Shown here: piece after piece, positions 16,270 to 24,766 of the stretch
How positions within the stretch are numbered: the first letter of the stretch is position 1
Layout of the letters: each line of letters starts with the position of its first letter
Assembly (NCBI GenBank): GCA_017455185.1
Contig: JAFTBN010000024.1
Coordinates: 1 to 34,023, forward strand
DNA: 34,023 nucleotides
DNA from: Clostridia bacterium
GTDB lineage: Bacteria > Bacillota > Clostridia > Oscillospirales > CAG-272
Direction: 5' to 3'
Notes under the pieces: model-generated
Told to the model about the DNA's origin: nothing
Database searches by the model: none
What the model saw: only the letters and a program-made list of their open reading frames with translations
Program-made: the position numbers and the translations under genes

Positions 16270-17670
16270 TCAGTTCTTTTGGTCGGAATCGATCGGAACA
16301 GGCTCGGCAAACACGCCGGTGTAATACCCGTCAATCAGACGGACCAGCAAATCGTCGAGATACTCGACCGTCATCGGCTTGGCGTCCGGATCAAGATGTC
16401 CGCCGCCGATTCCCGAATCATCGGTGATAAAAACGGAAGTTCCGCCGGTATAAACCGCGCCCTGCCGGCCCAGATATTCACACAGCAGATCGGCTCCGCT
16501 CGCCAGAATCGGGCAGTACCGGATTCCGAGTTCAGCCGCCTTGCGGACAGCCTGCTCCAGCCTCTGCTCGTACTTATCCTGTTCCCAGGAGTTGGTGTGC
16601 GGCGGCGCGTCGAAAATGTGGAAAATCAGTCTGGTCGTCCGATCCTCTTTCCAGCCCGAATCCTTCACGGCCATGAGAAGTGCCTCATCAAACGCTTCAG
16701 GGTAATCTCCGCCGCCATCTGCCATCTGGTTGTTCAGAACGTTTCTGGCGGACGTGTAAGCCGCAGAAGATGAAATGTCCGCAAAAGGAACGAAAGCGAA
16801 TTTTTCCCGGTCTCCATCGTCACGATAGAACAGGAAGGACACTTCCAGGGGCACGTTTCCGTTGTCCTTGCGGACACGGGTCAGGACATTGTCCACTTCT
16901 TTTTGCAAGAAGATCAGTTCGTCGGACATGGAACCTGTCACGTCCACCACAAACATCACCTGAATCCTGCCGGACTTTTTCGCCGCTGCGCCTTCCAGAA
17001 CCACACTCTGCTCGAGTGTCTGCCGGCTGAACGTTCCCTCCTTGGTCCGTCCGTCCAGATCGACCGTATAGGTTCCGTCATACGTTTCGGGGAACAGGTA
17101 CGCAACGCCCGAAGCATCCGTCCTGGCCGTAAAAATCTTTCCCCCGGCTCCGGTGCAGCTGACAACCGCCCCGTACAAAGGATCCGTTCCGTTGGTCACC
17201 TTGATCTTCAGACGGATTCTGGAATCCAGCCCCCAGAAACTGCCGCCGAGCAAATCCTCGGTGAAATGCGGTATCTCTTCGTCCTGGCGTCTCTCAAACA
17301 AAAGCAGCCAGTCCTCAAACGCTTCGTGATCGTTCAGGGCGGAGGCCGTTATCTGATGCCCGGTTATGTCATCCCGGACATCGTCTTTCCCATATTCGGC
17401 CTCTATGTCAAGTCCTTCCGCTGCCCCCTCAGACGAAGCAGGAGCAGCTTCCCCATATTCCACTCCGTCCCTATAGCCGTCTGCGGCAGCCGCATCTTTT
17501 GTTTTAGATGCTGCATAACTCCCGTTTTTGACATCGCTGCCATAGCCGATTGCTCCGGCTCCGTCGTGCATCTCACGGGAAGCAGCTGCCTTGCCGCACC
17601 CGATCGCGCTGAAAAGCAATCCGAAAAGAATCAGGCATACGCACAATCGTTTCCAACTCAAATGTTTCAT
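16270..17670 (-). CDS. VWA-domain lipoprotein
   Basis: A 466-residue predicted lipoprotein: basic start, hydrophobic helix (about 8–23) and cysteine 25 in SAIGC. A low-complexity linker rich in alanine and acidic residues runs to about 110. A beta-sandwich resembling carboxypeptidase regulatory/CNA-B folds lies at about 150–225 (GAVVSCTGAGGKIFTARTD, with DASGVAYLF). The von Willebrand factor A domain follows (about 235–450), with an intact metal-binding motif DVTGSMS at 243–249 and the GGGDYPEAFDEAL and FDAPPH segments common in bacterial VWA proteins. It should bind a protein or matrix partner outside the cell in a metal-dependent way. GGAAGG precedes the ATG. It is the last gene of a three-gene operon with the sigma factor, 35 bases after the membrane protein. 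Confidence 0.85.
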   Translation of the reverse strand: MKHLSWKRLCVCLILFGLLFSAIGCGKAAASREMHDGAGAIGYGSDVKNGSYAASKTKDAAAADGYRDGVEYGEAAPASSEGAAEGLDIEAEYGKDDVRDDITGHQITASALNDHEAFEDWLLLFERRQDEEIPHFTEDLLGGSFWGLDSRIRLKIKVTNGTDPLYGAVVSCTGAGGKIFTARTDASGVAYLFPETYDGTYTVDLDGRTKEGTFSRQTLEQSVVLEGAAAKKSGRIQVMFVVDVTGSMSDELIFLQKEVDNVLTRVRKDNGNVPLEVSFLFYRDDGDREKFAFVPFADISSSAAYTSARNVLNNQMADGGGDYPEAFDEALLMAVKDSGWKEDRTTRLIFHIFDAPPHTNSWEQDKYEQRLEQAVRKAAELGIRYCPILASGADLLCEYLGRQGAVYTGGTSVFITDDSGIGGGHLDPDAKPMTVEYLDDLLVRLIDGYYTGVFAEPVPIDSDQKN

Positions 17671-17705
17671 TTTTTCCTTCCTTTCCTTCTTTCAAAAGCT
17701 ATCCC

Positions 17706-18368
17706 TTACCGAAGCAGGGTCTGCAGCAGTTGAGCAAACCTCTTTCCCGGAAGCCTTTCCGCCGGTTCGGACTCGAAATGAAGTTCCCCGCTCCAAACGG
17801 GTCGCTCATCCCGTTCCGCCCAATACGGCGAGTCCAAGCTGCCGTCTTTCAGGACCATCCAGACGGACACCGACTCCCCGTTTTCGTCCGGGAGAATCTG
17901 TCCTTCATGCAGGCAGTTCAAAAGCCGTTCATACGTCTCCGGGTCAAGAGAAAGAAACCGATACGTCCCTGAGGATTTCTCATACACAATCAAAGCCGGT
18001 TCGGCAAACTCTCTCTCTTCGCTGTCCTCATAATGGTTCTCCGGTGCGAAGGAAACTTCGTCGGATTGTCCGTTTGGCACCAAAGAAGAAGGGTGATCCT
18101 TTCCCGACACCGCACTCTTTTCCGCATCGTAAGAATAGTCTTCCTGATCGTACTCGGGCGCCCGACTCTGTGACAGATTGGCAAACACGAACACGACGGC
18201 CATGGCAGCCAGGAGGAGCGCAACAGCGGCAACCAGCAACACGACTTTTCGGTGCGTGCGGAACGCAACGCTGCGGGGCCGGTAGGTCAAAGCTTCGGAC
18301 AGCATCGGATCCTGTATGTGATTCAGGCTTTCAAACATCTGCTGCCCGTTCTTGTCAGAACCGTTCAT
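17706..18368 (-). CDS. Single-pass membrane protein, probable anti-sigma factor
   Basis: A 220-residue protein with about 40 cytoplasmic residues, one membrane helix (about 41–63) and an acidic extracytoplasmic domain of about 155 residues. I do not recognise a named family. The start codon is one base after the stop of the ECF sigma gene (TGA-T-ATG), the usual position and coupling for a membrane anti-sigma factor. The N-terminal part (FESLNHIQDPMLSEALTYRP) would then be the sigma-binding segment. No HxxxCxxC zinc motif is present. The downstream lipoprotein may be a sensor partner or target. The role is inferred from context and topology only. Confidence 0.65.
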   Translation of the reverse strand: MNGSDKNGQQMFESLNHIQDPMLSEALTYRPRSVAFRTHRKVVLLVAAVALLLAAMAVVFVFANLSQSRAPEYDQEDYSYDAEKSAVSGKDHPSSLVPNGQSDEVSFAPENHYEDSEEREFAEPALIVYEKSSGTYRFLSLDPETYERLLNCLHEGQILPDENGESVSVWMVLKDGSLDSPYWAERDERPVWSGELHFESEPAERLPGKRFAQLLQTLLR

Positions 18369-18369
18369 A

Positions 18370-18921
18370 TCAGGTATCCTCCTTTAAATAGCTTTGAAGC
18401 GCACGGCGCATCCGCAAAAGAATCATCTTGACCTTCGAGGAGGACATGTGCAGTTCCCCCGCAATCTGTCCGATTTCCTGCGCGTAAAAATATCTCCGCA
18501 GGAAAACCGCCCTTTTCTCGGGCGTCTGCCCGGCCAGGAAGCGCTCGATCCGTCCGGCCAGCTGCTCCTGCCCTTCTTCGGAGGAGAGCATGTACTCGTC
18601 CGCCTGGGCGATGGTCACCTCGTTCAGTTCCTCAAACAATCGGTTTGCGGTTCTTTTCTGCGCGTGCTCGCTCCTGTACTTCTTCAGTGCCAGGTTGCGG
18701 GCGATCTTCGTCAGGAACGCACCCAGATACACCGGCCTTTGCGGCGGAATCTGACCCCATGCGGCGAGGTACACGTCGTTGACCACTTCCTCTGCATCCG
18801 GATCGGACTGCAGAATCGAAAAAGCGGTACTTTGGAGCATCCGTCCGTATTTAATTTGAGAAGCCGCAATGGCAGATTCGTCCCGAGCCCAAAACAAATC
18901 TACAATCTGAAAATCTTCCAT
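18370..18921 (-). CDS. ECF-type RNA polymerase sigma factor
   Basis: A 183-residue sigma-70 family protein with only regions 2 and 4. Region 2 (about 18–85) contains SDPDAEEVVNDVYLAAWGQI and YLGAFLTKIARNLALKKYRS, the core-binding and –10 recognition helices. Region 4 (about 125–178) contains a helix-turn-helix, QEIGQIAGELHMSSSKVKMI. It lacks regions 1 and 3, as ECF factors do. AAAGGG precedes the ATG. The signal it responds to is unknown; the membrane protein and VWA lipoprotein co-transcribed with it suggest the cell envelope. Confidence 0.92.
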   Translation of the reverse strand: MEDFQIVDLFWARDESAIAASQIKYGRMLQSTAFSILQSDPDAEEVVNDVYLAAWGQIPPQRPVYLGAFLTKIARNLALKKYRSEHAQKRTANRLFEELNEVTIAQADEYMLSSEEGQEQLAGRIERFLAGQTPEKRAVFLRRYFYAQEIGQIAGELHMSSSKVKMILLRMRRALQSYLKEDT

Positions 18922-18945
18922 GGAATGCCCTTTCGTCTCTCACCC

Positions 18946-18976
18946 TATATGTACCTTTTCCGGATGGTCAGGTCAC
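18946..18976 (-). promoter_or_regulatory. Candidate ECF-type autoregulatory promoter
   Basis: On the minus strand GTGACC (18971–18976) and CATATA (18946–18951) lie upstream of the sigma gene with a 19-base gap. They do not resemble TTGACA/TATAAT, and ECF factors usually transcribe their own operon. A direct TGACC-TGACC repeat sits at the –35 position. The assignment is by likeness only. Confidence 0.4.
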
Positions 18977-19016
18977 ATCTTTTTTTGCTTTTTTCTGAAA
19001 AAAGTCCGGAAAGTGC

Positions 19017-19054
19017 AAAAAATCCTTATCGGCCCCGGCTGATAAGGATTTTTT
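19017..19054 (-). terminator. Terminator after the cyclophilin gene
   Basis: AATCCTTATC pairs with GATAAGGATT around a GC-rich loop, with A6 before and T6 after. It ends the minus-strand operon whose last gene stops at 19064, and is symmetric enough to act in both directions. Confidence 0.9.
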
Positions 19055-19063
19055 GTTCATCCG

Positions 19064-19567
19064 TCACTCGGAAAGAATATCCATCCCCTCAATGACGATC
19101 GGGGTTGCAGGCACGTCATCGTACCAGCCTACCGAACGCGTGCGGGTCGAAGCGATTTTGTCCAGAATGTCAAATCCGTCTGTCAGCTGTCCGAAGGCGG
19201 CATACTGTCCGTCCAGATACGGAGCGTCGGCGTGCATGATAAAGAACTGGGATGAAGCCGAATCCGGAACCTGCGTGCGGGCCATGCTCAGGACGCCCCG
19301 TTTGTGCTTCAGATCGTTCTGCGCCCAGCCGTTGGAAGCAAATTCTCCGCGGATGCTCGACGCTCTCTTCTCCTTCATATCCGCATTCATACCGCCGCCC
19401 TGAATCATGAAGCCGGCGATAACACGGTGGAAAATCAGGCCTTCAAAAAAGCCGTCCCTGACCAGTTTCAAAAAATTTTCCACGGTCAAAGGTGCCTTCT
19501 CGGGATACAGCTCGGCCTCCATGGAACCGAGATCTTTCACGCGAATCCGAATCTTTACATCGTTCAT
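19064..19567 (-). CDS. Peptidyl-prolyl cis-trans isomerase, cyclophilin type
   Basis: A 167-residue single-domain cyclophilin without signal peptide, so cytoplasmic. It isomerises Xaa-Pro bonds. The active-site residues are seen in LIFHRVIAGFMIQGGG (F46, H47, R48, F53, Q56), and SSQFFI and FGQLTDGFDILDKI follow as in the family. GAGGAA precedes the ATG. It is the last gene of the ACT–UPF0210–mrnC–cyclophilin run, 34 bases after mrnC. Confidence 0.94.
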   Translation of the reverse strand: MNDVKIRIRVKDLGSMEAELYPEKAPLTVENFLKLVRDGFFEGLIFHRVIAGFMIQGGGMNADMKEKRASSIRGEFASNGWAQNDLKHKRGVLSMARTQVPDSASSQFFIMHADAPYLDGQYAAFGQLTDGFDILDKIASTRTRSVGWYDDVPATPIVIEGMDILSE

Positions 19568-19601
19568 TTTTCTATTCCTCTTTCTTCCTTATATTTTATC
19601 T

Positions 19602-19985
19602 TTAAGTTTTCTTTTCTTCTTCATATCCCGCAAAGAACAGCTCTTCGGCCCGGTCCATGCGATCGCTCAGATACAGATACGCGAACAGCACTTCCATACC
19701 GGACGCAATCCGGTAGGTTTCCAGCGAAACGGACTGAGGCGGCCGCAGCCGCTTGAGATTCTTCCCGCTCAGGAATACCTGTCTCTCCTCTTCGCTCAGC
19801 CCGGGCAGAATGCGTTCCATCGCGCGGGCCTGGCTGGCAGCCGTCACATAGTGAAGCGCTTCCCGGTTCAGGTCCTCCGAATGGGTCAGGCCCCGCAGAA
19901 GAAGCGTTCGCCGTGCGATGATCTCCACGACGCTGTCGCCCAGATACGCCAGAGCCTCCGTACTGGTCTTACGCAAATCAAACAT
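19602..19985 (-). CDS. mrnC: Mini-ribonuclease III
   Basis: A 127-residue protein with a stand-alone RNase III catalytic domain and no double-stranded RNA-binding domain, the hallmark of MrnC. In Bacillus it matures 23S rRNA ends. ALAYLGDSVVEIIARR near residue 11 carries the signature with the conserved Asp, and YRIASGMEVLFAYLYL near the C-terminus carries the second acidic cluster. Several stretches, such as the LSGKNLKRL segment, depart from better-known MrnC sequences but keep the pattern. GAGGTAA, overlapping the stop codon of the UPF0210 gene, serves as ribosome site. Confidence 0.87.
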   Translation of the reverse strand: MFDLRKTSTEALAYLGDSVVEIIARRTLLLRGLTHSEDLNREALHYVTAASQARAMERILPGLSEEERQVFLSGKNLKRLRPPQSVSLETYRIASGMEVLFAYLYLSDRMDRAEELFFAGYEEEKKT

Positions 19986-19994
19986 GCCGTTACC

Positions 19995-21353
19995 TCAGTT
20001 CTTCAGGGAGTGAATCGGGGCGGGAATCCGTCCTCCCCGGCGGATGAATGCCGCGGGAGAATACGGACGGAGCGCCATAATCGGCGCTTCTCCCAGCAAG
20101 CCGCCGAAACTAACCCGATCTCCCTCCTTCATGCCGTAAGCCGGAATGACGCGCACGGCAGTGGTCTTCGTATTGGCCACACCGATGGAGATTTCGTCGG
20201 CGATGATCCCGCACAGCACCTCCTCGGGCGTGTCTCCCGGAACCGCAATCATATCCAGACCGACCGAGCAGACCGCCGTCATCGCCTCGAGTTTTTCGAT
20301 GGAAAGGGCTCCGCGATTGACCGCCGCGATCATGCCCGCGTCTTCGGAGACCGGAATAAACGCGCCCGACAGGCCTCCGACGTGACTGGAAGCCATAACA
20401 CCGCCTTTCTTCACCGCGTCGTTGAGCATGGCCAGAGCGGCCGTCGTTCCGTGCGCACCGGTTGACTCAAGTCCCATATCCTCCAGGATCTGCGCGACGC
20501 TGTCCCCGATGGCAGGAGTCGGCGCAAGCGACAGATCCACAATGCCGAAAGGCGTATCCAGACGGCGGGCGGCTTCACTGGCCACCAGTTGTCCGACCCG
20601 GGTGATTTTGAACGCGGTCTTCTTGATGACTTCGGCCAATGCGGAAAGATCGCAATCCCCGGCCCTGCGGATGGCGCTGCTGACCACTCCGGGTCCGCTG
20701 ACGCCCACATTGATCACCGCCTCGGGTTCCCCGACGCCGTGAAATGCGCCGGCCATGAAAGGGTTGTCCTCCGGCACGTTGGCAAACACAACCAGTTTGG
20801 CGCATCCGATGGACTGCTCGTCCCGGGTCAGATACGCGGTCTGCTTGATGATAGAGCCCATCTGTGCGATGGCGTCCATGTTGATGCCCGCCTTGGTCGT
20901 CGCCACATTGACCGATGAGCAGACCAGCCTCGTTTGCGCCAGCGCCTGCGGAATCGCCCCAAGCAGATTCCGGTCGCTTTCCGTCATTCCCTTGTGCACC
21001 AGTGCGGAAAAACCTCCGATGAAATTGATGCCCAGCTGTTCCGCGGCGCGCTCCAGGGTCTGCGCGAGATGTACGTACCCGTCCGAGGTCAGCGTTCCGC
21101 CGATCAGGGAAACCGGCGTCACGGAAACCCGTTTGTTGACAATCGGGATTCCGTATTGCTTTTCAATCTCTTCCCCGACCGAAACCAGACGTTCGGCCCG
21201 GCGGGTGATCTTGTCGTATACTTTTTGGCAAAGCCGTTTTTCATCCTCGCTCACACAGTCGAACAGAGATATCCCCATCGTAATGGTCCGGATATCCAGA
21301 TTCTCCTGGTGAATCATCTGAATGGTTTCCAATATGTCCCTTGTGTCCAGCAT
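19995..21353 (-). CDS. UPF0210 / PFL-like family protein (DUF711)
   Basis: A 452-residue cytoplasmic protein of the UPF0210 family, also called the DUF711 or PFL family for structural likeness to pyruvate formate-lyase. Recognisable segments are the N-terminal [42 protein letters not shown], and [30 protein letters not shown]. No enzymatic activity is established for the family, and I see no proof of a glycyl-radical site. It starts ten bases after the ACT gene; these two genes are neighbours in many bacteria and archaea, which points to a shared role. GGGGAG precedes the ATG. Confidence 0.92.
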   Translation of the reverse strand: MLDTRDILETIQMIHQENLDIRTITMGISLFDCVSEDEKRLCQKVYDKITRRAERLVSVGEEIEKQYGIPIVNKRVSVTPVSLIGGTLTSDGYVHLAQTLERAAEQLGINFIGGFSALVHKGMTESDRNLLGAIPQALAQTRLVCSSVNVATTKAGINMDAIAQMGSIIKQTAYLTRDEQSIGCAKLVVFANVPEDNPFMAGAFHGVGEPEAVINVGVSGPGVVSSAIRRAGDCDLSALAEVIKKTAFKITRVGQLVASEAARRLDTPFGIVDLSLAPTPAIGDSVAQILEDMGLESTGAHGTTAALAMLNDAVKKGGVMASSHVGGLSGAFIPVSEDAGMIAAVNRGALSIEKLEAMTAVCSVGLDMIAVPGDTPEEVLCGIIADEISIGVANTKTTAVRVIPAYGMKEGDRVSFGGLLGEAPIMALRPYSPAAFIRRGGRIPAPIHSLKN

Positions 21354-21364
21354 GACGGCTCCCC

Positions 21365-21634
21365 TTATATTTTATGCATGGAATTGAAAATGTCTTCATG
21401 CAGCGCATGAATGTCCAGCCCGGTTTCTTTTCCCAGCCTGGTCAGGCTGTCCGAAAACTCCATAAAGGAAACCGAAAGATCCGCGATGTCGCAAAGCATG
21501 ATCATCGCGAAATACTCATGCAGAACCGTCTGCGAGATTTCCAGAATATTGGCCTTGTAGTCCGCGCATACCGCAGAGACTTTTGCAATAATCCCCACAT
21601 TGTCTTTTCCCGTTACCGTAATAACCGCCTTCAT
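21365..21634 (-). CDS. ACT-domain protein, UPF0237 family
   Basis: An 89-residue single ACT domain. It begins [20 protein letters not shown], the typical start of the UPF0237/GcvR-like group, with the conserved glycine between the first strand and helix. ACT domains bind amino acids or similar small ligands and regulate partner proteins, so it may sense a ligand for the UPF0210 protein encoded next. AAAGGA precedes the ATG. It is the first gene of the four-gene minus-strand operon. Confidence 0.93.
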   Translation of the reverse strand: MKAVITVTGKDNVGIIAKVSAVCADYKANILEISQTVLHEYFAMIMLCDIADLSVSFMEFSDSLTRLGKETGLDIHALHEDIFNSMHKI

Positions 21635-21684
21635 ACCGTATCCTTTCGCCCGCGGTCCGACGTCCGCGGCTTTTATTTATCTGT

Positions 21685-21713
21685 ATTATACCCGATTTAG
21701 GCCTTCCGTTCAA
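21685..21713 (-). promoter_or_regulatory. Promoter of the ACT–UPF0210–mrnC–cyclophilin operon
   Basis: On the minus strand TTGAAC (21708–21713) and TATAAT (21685–21690) are 17 bases apart. The leader contains a CCGCGG…CCGCGG hairpin before the ribosome site. Confidence 0.8.
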
Positions 21714-21790
21714 GCCTGCTTCCGGGCAACTTTGCTTCCGACGGACGATACAGCCCCGGCTTTTTCTGCCCTTACGCCCGAAACGCCGGG

Positions 21791-21830
21791 CAAAAGCCCC
21801 GGACCGGGGCGAAAAAAGGCGAAAAACGCC
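21791..21830 (-). terminator. Two minus-strand terminator-like hairpins between divergent promoters
   Basis: The 313 bases between the divergent ACT and membrane-protein genes hold no gene. Besides the two promoters they contain GCCCCGG-A-CCGGGGC (21796–21810), with four T following on the minus strand, and GGCG-5-CGCC (21818–21830), with six T following on the minus strand. No minus-strand gene precedes them, so they may stop antisense or divergent transcription. Confidence 0.5.
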
Positions 21831-21863
21831 TGCCATTTTTCAACCGACCCGGGTTTGCGGCGA

Positions 21864-21892
21864 TTGACAAACCGATTGCGTACCGCTATAAT
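21864..21892 (+). promoter_or_regulatory. Promoter of the membrane protein–phosphoesterase operon
   Basis: TTGACA (21864–21869) and TATAAT (21887–21892), both perfect, with a 17-base spacer. An in-frame ATG at 21891 lies inside the –10 box and cannot be the start of the downstream gene. Confidence 0.9.
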
Positions 21893-21947
21893 GGAAACAG
21901 AAAACCGGCAAAGGAATCGCTCCTTCAAAAGAGCACGGGATCCGGAG

Positions 21948-22478
21948 ATGGAGAATTTCAACCATATAGAACATGTAACGCAAACCAAACATCTGGCGAA
22001 ATGGAAATGGAGAAAAGTCTTCATGATTCTGTTTTACGTCGTCTTTGTGCTTGCGCTCTTTTTTCTTCTGGTCCGTCTCAATCCCTACCTGATTGCCCTT
22101 CTGGCCATGGCCACCGTCATCCTGGTCTTTTTCACCTGGCGGTACGTCAGCGTGGAATACGAATACGTTCTGGATTCCGGCGCCCTGACCTTTACGTACA
22201 TCTACGGCAACCGGTCCAAGAAGGTCGCCTTCACCGTCCCGCTCAAGGAAATCGTATGCATCGCCCCGGTCTCGGACGACGAAGCCTGGAAACAGGCGCA
22301 GTCCTATGCCCCGGCCCGCACGTATGACGGCATCGGGGACCTGAATCATCCGCAATGCTATTTTCTCCTGTTCGAAAACAAGAAAAAGGAACGGAGCATC
22401 TTCTATTTCGAAGCTACGCCCAAGGTGCTGAACCTGATGCGTTTCTACAATGCTCCCGCCCTGAGAAAACAATCCTGA
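21948..22478 (+). CDS. Small two-helix membrane protein, possibly DUF6106
   Basis: A 176-residue protein: a charged N-terminus of about 20 residues, two adjacent membrane helices (about 25–45 and 48–66), and a cytoplasmic C-terminal domain of about 110 residues that looks like an all-beta, PH-like fold. That domain runs from YEYVLDSGALTFTYIYGN through KVAFTVPLKEIVCIAP to FYFEATPKVLNLMRFY. It resembles a Clostridia family I tentatively place as DUF6106; the function is unknown. The ATG at 21948 has only GGAG directly in front, a poor spacing, but no better in-frame start follows the promoter. It is the first gene of its operon. Confidence 0.65.
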   Translation: MENFNHIEHVTQTKHLAKWKWRKVFMILFYVVFVLALFFLLVRLNPYLIALLAMATVILVFFTWRYVSVEYEYVLDSGALTFTYIYGNRSKKVAFTVPLKEIVCIAPVSDDEAWKQAQSYAPARTYDGIGDLNHPQCYFLLFENKKKERSIFYFEATPKVLNLMRFYNAPALRKQS

Positions 22479-22523
22479 ATCAAAAAAGAAGAATCATCAT
22501 TTATATAAGAAAGGAATATTCTT

Positions 22524-24467
22524 ATGCAATTACGCGCACCTGCCGTCCCGCTGATCAACGTGGACCCGTTCTTCAATGTCTGGTCCCGCACCGACCGTCT
22601 GACAGACTCCCATACCGTACACTGGACCGGAAGCGAACAAATCATCAACGGACTTGCCACCATCGACGGAGTCACCTACCGCTTCATGGGGGCCAAAGAG
22701 GACGTTGAACCCCTGCCGCAGACCGACCTGTCCATTACCGCTCTTTCCACCACCTACACCTTCCGGGGCGCAGGCGTGGAACTGACCGTCATCTTTACCT
22801 CCCCCCGTCTTCTGACCGACCTCGAAGTCTGCGCGCAGCCCCTGTCCTATATGGAAGTGCTCGCACGCCCGACAGACCGGGAAGAACATTCGGTCAACAT
22901 CCGGGTGGAAGTCTCCGAGCAGATCTGCCTGGACCACATCGGGCAGTACAAAGTCTCCACCAAAGCCGTTTCCGGCTCCGCCTTCTCGGGCGTCCGGATG
23001 GGATCCAGGAAACAGCCTTTGCTGGACGCGGTCGGAGACAACCGCCGGATCGATTACGGATATTTCTATCTGGCCGTCAGCGACGGAATGGTGGGCGCTT
23101 TCAACCGGCCCGAAATCCGCGACAAGGAAAACTTCGACACAACCTACGTCTTTGCCGAAGGTCCGGTCGACGACAGCCTGCTCTTTGTGTTCGCCTATGA
23201 CAACGTACAGGCCCTGAACTATTTCGGGACCCCGGTCAAGGCCTATTGGACCAAGTACGCCCGCTCCATCACCACCCTGATCAACAAAGCCGTCCTGTCC
23301 TATCCGCTGGTCGCCTGCCAGTGCGACGAATTCTCGGATATGCTCTTCACCGACGCAACGCGCGCAGGCGGCGAGAAATACGCCGAGCTGCTTGAGCTGG
23401 CCTACCGTCAGTCCATCGCCGCCCATCAGCTGGCCCTGGACCCCGACGGCAATCTCCTCTTTGTATCCAAGGAATGCTTCTCGGGCGGATTCGCCGCGAC
23501 AGTCGACGTCAGTTATCCTTCCATCCCGCTGTATCTGCTCTATTGCCCCGAGTTGGTTCACGGCATGATGCGGCCGATTTACAAATACGCCACCTCGGGC
23601 GTATGGCCTTTTGATTTCGCTCCGCACGACGCGGGCGTCTTCCCGGCCGTCACCGGTCAGCGCTATTCCGAAGGAATCAAGCCGGAAAACCAGATGCCGG
23701 TGGAAGAATGCGGCAACATGCTCATCATGGAAGGAACCTCGGCCCTGGCTCTGGGCAATGCGGACTTTGCCATGGAGCACATCGACCTGCTCCGCACCTG
23801 GGCCACCTATCTGGAAAAGCACGGCGACGACCCGGCCAACCAGCTCTGCACCGACGATTTCGCCGGACACCTGGCGCACAACTGCAACCTTTCCCTGAAA
23901 GCCGTTTTCGGACTGTACAGCCTGGGCCTTGTGCTCCAGCTGGCCGGACAGACGAAAGAGGCCGCCTCCTACTTTGAAAAAGCGCGCCGGATGGCCCGCA
24001 ACTGGCCCGACCGGGCAAGGAACGAGGACGGGTCCTACCGCTTGGCTTACGACCGCCCCGGCACGTTCTCCATGAAGTACAACATGGTCTGGGACCGTCT
24101 GTTCGAGTCCGGCCTGTTCGAGGAGAAACTGATCCGCGCCGAAACCCAATCCAACATCCGCCGTTTCAACCCGTACGGCATGCCGCTGGACAACCGCAAG
24201 AACTACACCAAGTCCGACTGGCTGGTCTGGACGGCAACCCTGTGCCCCGACCGGGCGGATTTCGAAGCGTTCATCGCGCCGCTCTGGGAGGCATACAACC
24301 GCTCGGATTCCCGCGTGCCGCTGACCGACTGGTACGACACGATAACCGCCCGTCAGATCGGATTCCAGAACCGCACGGTTCAGGGCGGCCTGTTCATCAA
24401 GCTGCTCCAGTACAAGAAACTGCTTGCGCTGGAAAACCATGAGGAACTGGGCGACATGGAGGCCTGA
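22524..24467 (+). CDS. Glutaminase A-like protein (DUF4964/DUF5127/DUF4965/DUF1793)
   Basis: A 647-residue protein with the layout of the GtaA-like family first known from fungal glutaminase A. The short DUF4964 motif opens it (RAPAVPLINVDPFFNVWS, residues 4–21). A beta-rich domain follows (about 60–260), then DUF4965 and the helical, six-hairpin-like C-terminal domain with DEFSDMLFTDATRAGGEKY, FDFAPHDAGVFP, MPVEECGNMLIM and KYNMVWDRLF. There is no signal peptide, so it acts in the cytoplasm, unlike the secreted fungal enzymes. The fold is close to glycoside hydrolases, and many bacterial members have unproven activity; glutaminase activity is not certain. AAAGGAA precedes the ATG. DUF6472 follows after six bases. 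Confidence 0.85.
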   Translation: MQLRAPAVPLINVDPFFNVWSRTDRLTDSHTVHWTGSEQIINGLATIDGVTYRFMGAKEDVEPLPQTDLSITALSTTYTFRGAGVELTVIFTSPRLLTDLEVCAQPLSYMEVLARPTDREEHSVNIRVEVSEQICLDHIGQYKVSTKAVSGSAFSGVRMGSRKQPLLDAVGDNRRIDYGYFYLAVSDGMVGAFNRPEIRDKENFDTTYVFAEGPVDDSLLFVFAYDNVQALNYFGTPVKAYWTKYARSITTLINKAVLSYPLVACQCDEFSDMLFTDATRAGGEKYAELLELAYRQSIAAHQLALDPDGNLLFVSKECFSGGFAATVDVSYPSIPLYLLYCPELVHGMMRPIYKYATSGVWPFDFAPHDAGVFPAVTGQRYSEGIKPENQMPVEECGNMLIMEGTSALALGNADFAMEHIDLLRTWATYLEKHGDDPANQLCTDDFAGHLAHNCNLSLKAVFGLYSLGLVLQLAGQTKEAASYFEKARRMARNWPDRARNEDGSYRLAYDRPGTFSMKYNMVWDRLFESGLFEEKLIRAETQSNIRRFNPYGMPLDNRKNYTKSDWLVWTATLCPDRADFEAFIAPLWEAYNRSDSRVPLTDWYDTITARQIGFQNRTVQGGLFIKLLQYKKLLALENHEELGDMEA

Positions 24468-24473
24468 TCGGGG

Positions 24474-24713
24474 ATGAGCGACTCAAAAAAGACGGAAGGC
24501 GCGAAGGCCCAGGTCAGGACCCCGGCTCCCCGCTATGTGCAGGCCAACTGCGAAAGCTGCGAATTCTACGAATACGATGAATACGCCGGCACCGAAACAT
24601 GCTCCGTCAATCTGGACGAGGACGAAATGGTGGACTTTTTGAGCCGTCGGACCCGCCAGTGCCCCTATTACCGTTATTACGACGAATACAAAAGCGTACA
24701 CAAACAAATATGA
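24474..24713 (+). CDS. DUF6472-like four-cysteine protein
   Basis: A 79-residue soluble protein with CESC, a third cysteine in ETCSVNLDEDEM, and a fourth in RQCPYYRYYDEY, spaced as in a small zinc- or metal-binding knuckle. The NLDEDEM and CPYYRYYDEYK segments match what I know of DUF6472, a family frequent in Clostridia with no known function. It starts six bases after the glutaminase-like gene, with GGAGG ten bases before the ATG inside that gene's end. Family recognition is by memory of its motifs. Confidence 0.8.
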   Translation: MSDSKKTEGAKAQVRTPAPRYVQANCESCEFYEYDEYAGTETCSVNLDEDEMVDFLSRRTRQCPYYRYYDEYKSVHKQI

Positions 24714-24719
24714 AGATTT

Positions 24720-24750
24720 CCCGGATGCCGGCTGCAGGCCGGCATCCGGG
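24720..24750 (+). repeat. Perfect 13-bp hairpin between the DUF6472 and phosphoesterase genes
   Basis: CCCGGATGCCGGC (24720–24732) pairs perfectly with GCCGGCATCCGGG (24738–24750) around a TGCAG loop. Only TTT follows, so it is at best a weak terminator. It may act as a transcript stabiliser or processing site inside the operon. Confidence 0.75.
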
Positions 24751-24766
24751 TTTGAAAGGCAAGACT

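Noticed and set aside
22530..24440. A 636-codon minus-strand frame opposite the glutaminase-like gene
   Set aside because: It arises from codon bias of the real gene; the translated product resembles no family and lacks a start signal.
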